From Batillaria attramentaria (lineage: Eukaryota; Mollusca; Gastropoda; Batillariidae): 64,000 nt of DNA. Each line of letters opens with the position of its first letter. Position 1 is the first letter of the stretch. The DNA lies in assembly GCA_018292915.2 (NCBI GenBank), contig JACVVK020000033.1, forward strand, positions 1,418,001 through 1,482,000, read 5' to 3'. Both the position numbers and the translations under genes were made by a program. Of this stretch, positions 34,870 to 64,000 are shown in pieces. A model generated the notes under the pieces. The model searched no databases. It saw nothing but the letters and a program-made list of their open reading frames with translations, and was not told the origin of the DNA.

Positions 34870-35427
34870 CTAACTGCAACCAGCTGGCAAGAAGCTTGTT
34901 AACAGTTCAGTCAGAGCCTTCTCATAGGTTGGTGAGACACAACGGGTATACCCAGTACATGCGGTAAGAGGTATAGTGACAATGATAGAAGACTGCTGGC
35001 CATCAGCATAAGATTCATCTCTCACAAGGGTTTTTACAACTACCATGTACCGTTGATAGAACATGTCAGACTTATGGTCCAAAGGAAAGAGGAAAAAAGT
35101 GACCATGTAAAGAGTTTTAAGTGATTCACACAGCTTACTGGTAGTATTCTGTGAAGGCAGTTCATTGTGTGAGACAGTCCAGGAAGCATCTTTTGTTTCA
35201 TAACCTGAGCTGCCGTGAATTACTGGTAGGCCACAGTGATGGACCAGACAATCCCAAACTACCATGACTGTTACACTATTCAGGCATAACACAGTATTTG
35301 ACATATCACTTCTAATAGTACAGTCACTTTCAACTGACCATTCACCATGTAGGTGCACTCGAGGACTAGGACAGCACAGAGACAGTAGTTGTATGAAGCA
35401 AATTCTGTTCAATATCCGTTCATGAAA
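34870..35427 (-). other. Unidentified open frame of about 186 codons in the TTC39 3' region
   Basis: Between a stop (35428-35430) and the stop at 34870 the - strand is open. There is no ATG near the 5' end; the first possible near-cognate start is TTG at 35412. Composition is protein-like and not low-complexity (for example HLHGEWSVESDCTIRSDM and SVTVMVVWDCLVHHCGLPVI), with several Cys and Trp. I do not recognise a family. It lies about 1.8 kb beyond the TTC39 stop on the same strand, so it could be part of the TTC39 3' UTR, an exon of an unannotated gene, or transposon debris. Confidence 0.3.
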
Positions 35428-37240
35428 ATCAATCGATCAGTCACTGAGGATTTCAACTTCCAGAAGAAACAAATCTGTGCAGAGTACACAAGCAAACATT
35501 GCACTAAGACCGGTAAATGTAATATCATTTAGTGATTTACTGGTTTCGTGAAAACAACCTTGAACATCACTTTACTGCACATCTATGGTTCATTCACCGG
35601 AACTGAATGAAAAGCGCAACCAGTGAAGTAATGAATAAGTCCCTCCACCAACAAAGCTTCAGTTGAATAAATGGTAAGTAGAAATTATCTAAACACACCA
35701 ACATATATCACAAAACAGTTTTCATAGCAGCTTTCATAAATAATTATCGTGTTTGATGCAAAACATTGGTTCCAAAGTACATTGGTTCCAAAGTACACCT
35801 TATGTATTTCACAAACAAATAACTGATGCTACAAATTTTGGAATGTACCTGCTCAAGCAGATAAACCATAATACTCTTCTAAAGGGGTGGAATTGGCAGA
35901 ATTTGACAAAGGGAAAACCGACTACAACAACAAAACATACAAACACAAATGCATCTTAACAAGCACACTAGACACAAAACAACAAAATATATTTTTAATG
36001 CTCTAAATAACTGACAGTGCACAGTATCAGATCTTCATTTCCACTTTTTTGTTCTTGGTATAATGAGTTACATAGATTTCTGTTACCAGGGGACTTCTGA
36101 ACAAGATCACATGCTTTGGTTTTGAAAAAAAAAATATCTGGCAAGAAAAACTGTATTCCCCCACGTCCCCCAACCACAATATCCTTAGAATAACTGTACC
36201 CTTCTGGAGTAATGTATGGCTCAATGAAGAGTTTCCTTCAAACTGTACATCTCACGATCATCATGTGTAAAATACTGAGAGAAAAAAACAAAACAAAACT
36301 CATTTTCTCAAAATAAAGCTACCATGCCAGACAATAACACTGAAACTGAGCAATTACATGTGAATCAAATCATGATTTAAAAACAGCAAACTCTTGGGCC
36401 CATAAAAACAAGTGTGTCACACAATTTTACTCCACTCTCATTTCCTGCAGTGAACAAGCCCACAGCTGTGCAAAGCTGTAGTTTACAGATCTCCATGTGG
36501 TATGGTATAATACAGCCAGATTTGTTCGAATTCCTTCTCACATAAGGTGAATCTAAATGAAACTCTGGATCTTTTTGACAAAAAAAGTGTGACAAAGGTG
36601 AATGTCATTTCAGGATGATAACTGGTGAAGGAAAAGGTTGTTTAACAATGTTCTTTGACAGTGCACACTGCAAAAGGCAGTTTAATTGACAAATACACTC
36701 TGCCATGCAGAAAAAAAACACGTACATTATCTTCAAATAAAAACCTTGTTTGCAAATTATGGTTCACTCATTTCCACCCTGCTCATGCTGACAGTTTTCC
36801 TTTGTAACCCCTTCCCTAGCCACAAAGTCAGCATCAACACACAAAACTCTCTCAGCCTTTTAGTCAAACTACCAGCACAAAATTTCACATTTCTTTTACA
36901 GTAACAGACGATCAGTCATTCTGACCAAACAGTTGCAAAACCTCATTCTAATTGCTGGTTTCTGAAGCAAAGTCCATCCAGACAAACAGCATACAATGCA
37001 AAACCTCATGCTTCTCCCCAGCTACTTATGGTGCCAAACAGAATGCCCTGAAAACGTTTAATCTCTTCTCCAGCAAGTGACGCATTGTTCGGTCCACCTC
37101 ACATGATAAAAAAAAAATTCACCGGCCACTGATGTGGCATTCAAGCAGCCAACCACACAGAATGCAAAACTGTCATTCTTCAAAATACAACTTTCCTCTT
37201 CAGCTACAGACGCACAACTGGTTCTCCTTCACGACACAGG

Positions 37241-58293
<21,053 letters not shown>

Positions 58294-58535
58294 GCTGGTT
58301 GCTACGTACTCTCTGCTCTTGCACGATGAGTCAATTTTTTGGAATGCAGTGAAAGATGTCTTCCAATCAAATAGAGTTGAAGTATTTTCCAAAACAAGCA
58401 ATTATTTAACCTTTTAAAGAGTAGTATTTGACTAATGTTTCGAAAATTGTAAAAACTAAATTACTGGTATTGAGACTACATAACAACAATCGACCCTTCT
58501 TTGCTGAAGAGCTCTCATCGTGCAGACGACACACC
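58294..58535. promoter_or_regulatory. Compact bidirectional promoter, TTC39 (-) / SLC66A3 (+)
   Basis: The two start codons are 242 bp apart, head to head. The interval has no TATA box or CCAAT box in an obvious place. It includes the 5' UTRs of both genes, so the transcription starts must be very close or overlapping. Function is inferred from arrangement. Confidence 0.6.
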
Positions 58536-61500
58536 ATGGCGTCCGGTGTAACTGGGACAGTCCACACACTTTGCACATTCTTGAGCACGACAGTGTTTAT
58601 AGCTTGTCTAGTATTAAAAGTTCCTCAGATTCTAAGCGTTTTTAAGCAGAAAAGTAGCAAAGGACTCAGTCTAGGAAGTGTCCTTCTTGAACTATGCGGG
58701 TAAAAAGTTTTGTTCGTTGACCTACAGTATATATACTTTTATCAGTTCAAGTTTCCATGAATTTAGAGCGAGAGATAGAGCATTACAAAGACAGCATATG
58801 GGCATTATGAGTAGACCTTGGTTTATGGTGCCAGCAGGGTCAAATTTTATTCGAACAACATGACCAAGACAGAGGGCCTAGTCATCAAAATACATTTACC
58901 AGGAGAATCATTTCAGCCCCCTCACATTTTGAATGATATAAAGACTGGTTTCAAGTTGTTTATTTAGAATGTGCCAACTTGTTTTGTTATACCCAGTGAC
59001 ATGCTGTTCACATCATTCATGTTGGTGTCTGCTCAGCTCATGACCTTAGCTGCTATGTCAAAGGACTACAATGTGTGTGTCTGTTTGTGTGCATGTATGG
59101 ATATGCGCACATGTGTGTGTTTGACAGATATTCAGTTATGCTGACCTACCATTCAGCCATGGGTTATCCCCTCACAACGTTTATGGAGTACTGTCTGCTA
59201 GTACCACAAGGTGAAGATTTTTTTTGCGTGTGGGTTGTTGCCACCTGCTTTTGTTGGTTTCTGGAATCCTCATTTTTCCTCCATTTCTGTTTTGGGTGTT
59301 TTTAAATGAAATTTGCATATACATTCTCATGCAGAGACTGATGTTCAAGCAGTGACATGACCTATCATGTTTACTGGCATATATGTATGCTAATACATGT
59401 ATGTATGTTCAGTGGGTGTGGAGACCGAAATTGATGGGTGTAAATGTGACCATTTTTTTAAACACTTTCAGTCATTGTTTTGCTTTGGGTTTTTTGTTTT
59501 TTTTCTGACAGATATCATCTTGTTGCTGCTGATCCTACATTTCCAGAGAAGTCTGAAAATGAAAACAGTACCTGTTTTCATACTGTATCCTTTACAGCGA
59601 TTCTGCTTCTTCTTTTTTTTTGGGGGGGGGGGGGGGGTTTGAGGGAGGTGTTTTTTTTTTGGTCGTTTCCACTTTTTTCATAAATAGCAACAGCCATAAG
59701 CCACTGAACCTAACAGCTGCTGAGAATGACTGAACCAAAGTAAAGTGAAAAAATAAAATTCTGAACCATCTTTATTTGTTCTGTATAGACTGTGTTGTGT
59801 TAAACAAGAAATAGCTCAGACATAGAAAGAATGTGCAGATTTGCCTTGTACTTCACCATGTATGCCTGATGCTACTCTCATTTTTAACATTTACATCTTT
59901 TAGGGACTAGATAAGCAACTAAGGCCTAACTGTTTAGCAACAAGAACTGTATTGCTGGTCTATGTAAAATAGCTGGCCATCAAGAACATTAGTTTAAAGG
60001 GTTCAACGACAGTATTAATCAGCCACCTTAACTTTCTTACAGATATTTTTTCAGCTGTTATGCAGTGGCCTTTCGTATAGTACCAGATGTGGTTTTAACC
60101 ATTATCATTGTAAGTGCTACCATTATTTAAAAATACATGTATACAAGCTTTTCTTTATGCTAGCTGTTCTTGTTGGATCTCAGCCATTGGCAGTGGCCAT
60201 TTTATAGCTGCTAGGCAAAATATCCTGATGCACCACACATTCTGAATTATTAGTTCTGTATCACCAGTGCATTTATTTCATGCAAAATCCACAATGAATA
60301 CATGTACAGTATCTTCTAAGAGAAACGTGAAAAAGTTAAATTCCATTTCTGATATGACGTTTGGATGCATCAACTCGGTATATCACATGCTTTTGTTTCT
60401 TGTCATGTGTTTCGTGATGCTATAGGGTTAAATTCCGTCTAAAAGCACTTACTGTGCATTTCCAGGCCACCTTACGAAATGGGGTAAGTGCACATGGGTC
60501 AGCAAATGGCGGCACACAGCAGCAAAACAGGTTGCATGCACGGATAGCACACAAAAAGGGTGAACTGACTGGCGGCTACATTTTGTGTCGTTTGCCTTTC
60601 CCTGTCTTTCTGACATGTTGCGTCCCTATGCAGTTTGGCAAATTCAGGCAGGGAGAAGATTAGCTGACGTTGCGAGACATTTTAATGTTCATCCTGCGAC
60701 CATTTATCGGCTTTGGAATTGATTCCAAGTGTCTGGGTCAGGCCAGGATAGACCAAGATGTGGCTGTCCAGGTGTAGTTACTCCATTTCAAGAATGCCTG
60801 ATTCATCGGCTCCATCCATTGAGCAGGCTGGACATGGTCGCATTTGGCATCCAGCGGGCACCAGGATGCAGAACTGCTGCATCCAGCAGGTACCACTCCC
60901 CATCAGTCATGCTGTGGGTTGGGATGCATGGTGGACAGCTCCTGGGACCAGTCTTCATCAGTCTGCGACCCTGAACTGGAGGCAGAGTCAGTGCACAGTG
61001 TTACATCAACAACTTGATCCAGCCTGTTGTGGTGCGATTCCTTGCTCATTGTGCAGGACTGACTTTTCAACAGGACAATGCACCAGCACACACCACTCAA
61101 CTCACCTGACAGGCCCTTGCTCAGAACAACATCCAGACAATGCCTTGGCCCGCTATGGGTCCTGACATTATCCTGATTGAGAACTTGAGGACTGAAATCA
61201 TGCGCAGACTCAACCTGAGTGTAAATCATCCACGGAACACTATTCAGCTTCAGCTTCAGAGGATGTGGAATGTCTAGCCAAGCATGCTGCCTCAGCAACT
61301 GGTTCATTCCATACCACGCCACTGTCGGGCTGTTGTTGCAGAAGGCAGAGAACAAACCTATTTCAGAACTGTCTCTTGACGTTTCAAGTTCCAAGGGACA
61401 GAACTGCATACCCTTAGTAGTAACGTTTCATTTTCTCACAAATGAACTTTAATATTTTTAAATGTTTTTTTGCCATTCCCGGTTTTATATACATTTGTAC

Positions 61501-62401
61501 ATGTACATGTTCCAGTGAAATGTTTTTGAAATTTCACAAATTTGAAAAAGCATAAGGATTACACTTCTTGATCAGTGCTTTAATCACGTTTCTCTTAGAA
61601 GATGCTGTATACAAATAGCACCATCACTTTTCTTTTCTTTTTTTTTCCAGAGCTGTGCCACTCCTTTGTCAGTCGGAAGCAAACTGCTGCAAATTTTGAA
61701 GCTCGTGCAAACTCAGGATGCAGGCACAGTGAGTGCTACTACATGGACCTTGGCTGCATACAGCACACTTGGTATGGAATGGATTTCATTTTGTTTTCTT
61801 GTATGCCTGTCTAAACTGGAAAGCGAAGATAGTTGAGCAGAAGCAACATTCAGTTGCTCTTGCTCCAGTCATAGGTTCAAGTCACAGCTTGGTGCTGCAA
61901 ATAGGCAGAGTTTGAAATCCTTATGCACCATTAATTGACAAACACGGAGACCAGAAAACACTAGACTGATCACGTCATCATCCCTGGCTGTACTTAGGGA
62001 TACCCCGAAAATAATCTGGTGGAAAAAGGTCTCAGAAAATTGGAATTCACGTCCTTTTCTACCACATATCGCCAACAGGGAGACCAGAAAGCACTTACTA
62101 CACACCCATCAACCCAGGCGAAGCCGGGTAACATCACCTAGTAAATTTATATGTTTGTAAGAAAGAATGGTTAAAATGGTGTTTTGTTCTGTTCTCTTCA
62201 AGAAACTGCTGCTTTTGCAATCTACTGATAGCAATACAAGACTTTCTGAGTGTGTGTTGTGTTGCAGTCCGAAGCATAACAACGCTGGTCCAGACTGGAG
62301 ATTCTGCAGTGTTGCTCAACTTCTCCCTCAGTTTTTGCCTGAATGTGATCATGACTCTGCTGGTGCTCTACTTCCAAACCAAGCAAGGAAAGCAGGACTG
62401 A
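58536..62401 (+). CDS. SLC66A3: Solute carrier family 66 member 3 (PQ-loop protein, PQLC3), 6 exons
   Basis: Exons: 58536-58699, 59128-59210, 59512-59584, 60043-60109, 61651-61771, 62268-62401. Phases join into 213 residues (human 202). The first PQ-loop is clear: VLKVPQILSVFKQKSSKGLS then LGSVLLELCGYSVMLTYH. It continues with GYPLTTFMEYCLLVPQDIIL, then a membrane segment, then the second repeat GSKLLQILKLVQTQDAGTVS and ATTWTLAAYSTLVRSITTL, where the PQ pair is replaced by LQ as in vertebrates. Seven hydrophobic segments are expected. PQ-loop proteins are small SWEET/cystinosin-like membrane carriers; the substrate of this member is unknown. The start ATG has a good context (accATGG). Intron 4 holds a Tc1/mariner copy. 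A polyadenylation signal lies at 62433-62438. Head-to-head with TTC39. Confidence 0.94.
60307..61607 (+). mobile_element. Tc1/mariner element in SLC66A3 intron 4
   Basis: The left end CAGTATCTTCTAAGAGAAAC, followed by gtg, is matched by the reverse complement at the right end (gtttctcttagaagatgctg, one mismatch), ending at 61607. TA flanks both sides (60305-60306, 61608-61609). The length of 1301 bp is normal for Tc1 elements. The interior encodes a decayed transposase on +. The right end lies 43 bp before the exon 5 acceptor junction. Confidence 0.9.
60480..61400 (+). pseudogene. Decayed Tc1-type transposase
   Basis: The DNA-binding helix-turn-helix is seen as LADVARHFNVHPATIYRLWN (about 60665-60722), followed by SGSGQDRPRCGCPGVVTP. 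The catalytic part is in another frame: LTFQQDNAPAHTTQLT (second Asp region), then GPDIILIENLRTEIMRRLN, the usual SPD-x-NPIE-x-LW segment with the Pro/Glu context altered. Stops and frameshifts separate the pieces, so no active protein is possible. Confidence 0.85.
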
Positions 62402-62432
62402 CCTAGTTCATACACAAGAACTTTCTCCCTAC

Positions 62433-62438
62433 AATAAA
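62433..62438 (+). terminator. Polyadenylation signal of SLC66A3
   Basis: AATAAA 32 bases after the stop codon. A second AATAAA-like signal (aaataaacag) lies near 62499. Both are on the transcript strand. Confidence 0.6.
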
Positions 62439-62639
62439 ATTGATAAGTGCACAGCAAGAGGTGAAGGTTGTTTCGCAGCACAGGACATTTTTATCTACCA
62501 AATAAACAGTCTTGCAATACCAAGATGAGTGGCAATGGCTGTAGAGGAGTTCAGGGAACCTTTGTGTACGGCAACAAGAGGCTAAAGCCTTCTGCAGTCA
62601 GATAATTGGACCAGGGCTACCTCTACCTGTCCTCAAGTC

Positions 62640-62768
62640 AAGTTGAAAACAGGGTATACACCTACATGGCAATCTCTCAGTCTGTGAAAGCATGTGTGTC
62701 GGGATGAAACAGGGTATACACCTACATGGCAATCTCTCAGCCTGTGAAAGCATATATGTGTGTTGGGA
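62640..62768. repeat. Tandem duplication, about 63 bp, two copies
   Basis: The block aaaacagggtatacacctac, atggcaatctctcag, ctgtgaaagcat and gtgtgt-gggatg occurs twice in direct succession with few differences. Confidence 0.9.
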
Positions 62769-62967
62769 TGTCTGCCTGTGGGCGAAAAAGAGAAAGAGCA
62801 CAGTAAAGTATGAAAGAGAGAAAATTTGCAGTCCTTTTCATTCCTTCCTGGAGATGTTGATCATTGATTTGTGATCAAAACATCACCCCACCTACATTTA
62901 CAAGTGTATACAAATGTATTTGTAAACAGTGTCAGTTGGGATTGCATGGGATCAGGTATGATTTTAA

Positions 62968-63802
62968 TCTTCAACCTACGTTGCCTGAAAACTTGTGCTC
63001 CATGCATTGTGGGTGCAAACGCATCCATACCTTGAAGGAGAAAACTTGCACGCCGCACATCGCGAGTGCAAACATACCCATGCTTTCAAACAAGGAAAAA
63101 ACGTATTATCCCTCACTGTACATCAAGGGTGCAAACTGACCCACACTTTTAAACAAGGAACTTAACTGAATTAAATCAAAATTGCTTACACACACTAATG
63201 TGATGGTCTTGAAAGGCTAGTTGTATACAGAAAAGTGACAAGCCATAGGCGTTTCTTAGGTAAATACGTGTTTTTCACTTATTTTGCTGGGACTGATCTC
63301 CTCATCCTAGCAGCCCGCCATTTCAGTAATGTGTAAGTTCAATCTGCAGCAACATTCTTTTGGTCATACAGGTATCTGTTGATGTTTCTGCGAGATTATC
63401 TTTCTCGTTTATTTTCTTTGCGTTTACATTTAATATACCCTTGAGAATCGTCCTTAAAAAAATGTGGGTGATTTTGCACCCACAATGTACGGTGAGGCTT
63501 ACCAACGTGTTTTTCCTTCTTTAAAAGTATGGGCCAGTTCGCACCTCATGACGTCAGGCATGCAGGTTTCGTTCTTGAACTGCATGGGTGTGTTTGCACC
63601 ACCGATGTATGCAGAGGATTATACGTTTTTGTTTATTTACTTCTATGCTTACCAGCAAATCATACAAGTTTTGGTGAGCACTCTCCCAATAACTGTATTG
63701 ACAAAGTCATGAAGTTTTGTGGATCTAGTGTAAAAATTGACCGAGGTGCAGACGTTTGAATGAAAGGATGGGTGCAATTGCACCCATGACGTACAGCGAA
63801 GA
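62968..63802. mobile_element. TTAA MITE with internal repeats, family B copy 2
   Basis: An 835-bp element flanked by TTAA (62964-62967 and 63803-63806), with ends tcttcaacctacgt and acgtacagcgaaga. The left half has three units about 53-63 bp apart with gggtgcaaac (63013, 63066, 63129). The right half has the reverse complement, gcacc-type words, at 63476, 63541 and 63596 plus a final tgcacccatgacgta. Shared with copy 1 (29492-29953) are attgacaaagtcatgaa and aattgaccgag near the right end. It is a long imperfect palindrome with no coding sequence. Confidence 0.7.
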
Positions 63803-64000
63803 TTAATAAATGTTCTTCCACTTTACTCATATGTTTTATTTATTTTGCTCATACAATGGGATTTTCAAGGATGGCCACCCACACTTACCACCAGCCACTG
63901 AAAAGTCTCTAAGTGCATGTGGACATGATCAGTGGTCGTTGAAAGGAAGATTTGCCCATGCACACCCTTTGCACAGGATGATCTTATCGACAAGTTTATG

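Overview
This is eukaryotic nuclear DNA from an animal. Gene structures are intron-rich with GT-AG introns, and the introns and spacers are packed with (TG)n/(CA)n tracts, poly-C/G runs, tRNA-derived SINEs and TIR transposons. The protein matches are metazoan. The repeat style, including frequent acatgtacatgta strings and TTAA-flanked MITEs, suggests a lophotrochozoan, most likely a gastropod mollusc; this last step is inference. Nothing prokaryotic or viral was seen.

Five protein-coding genes can be reconstructed exon by exon with consistent reading phase. (1) GTF3C6 (TFIIIC subunit 6), + strand, 5 exons, 6849-9025. (2) THOC1 (THO complex subunit 1), - strand, 20 exons, 10678-19910, 645 aa. 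(3) SLC35B3 (PAPS transporter 2), + strand, 9 exons, 20788-28368, 380 aa (408 aa from an upstream ATG). (4) A TTC39A/B-type tetratricopeptide protein, - strand, 18 exons, 37241-58293, 656 aa. (5) SLC66A3 (PQ-loop protein, formerly PQLC3), + strand, 6 exons, 58536-62401, 213 aa. THOC1/SLC35B3 and TTC39/SLC66A3 are head-to-head pairs with probable bidirectional promoters of about 0.9 kb and 0.24 kb. GTF3C6/THOC1 and SLC35B3/TTC39 are convergent. The genes act in unrelated processes: Pol III initiation, mRNA export, Golgi sulfation, a TPR protein of unclear role, and a membrane PQ-loop carrier. I see no functional operon-like system.

Layout: 1-6848 is a repeat-rich spacer with a TTAA MITE, a degenerate tandem array split by a 1.75-kb pogo-like element, and TG-rich DNA. 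6849-10677 holds GTF3C6 and its 3' side with SINE-tail relics. 10678-20787 holds THOC1 and the shared promoter. 20788-28368 holds SLC35B3, with a THAP-encoding TTAA element inside intron 5 and decayed retrotransposon pieces in intron 7. 28369-37240 is spacer/UTR with a SINE, a TTAA MITE carrying an internal 64-bp minisatellite, a second pogo-like element and one unidentified ORF. 37241-58293 is the TTC39 gene; its introns hold a deleted non-LTR retrotransposon, a 14-unit 81-bp minisatellite beginning right at a splice donor, a 1.4-kb element built of internal repeats, an inverted duplication around exons 7-13, and a hAT remnant. 58536-64000 holds SLC66A3, with a 1.3-kb Tc1/mariner copy ending 43 bp before an exon, and then a second copy of the minisatellite-type TTAA MITE.

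The most unusual material is in the mobile and repeat DNA rather than the genes. No search was run, so family names rest on motif recognition.
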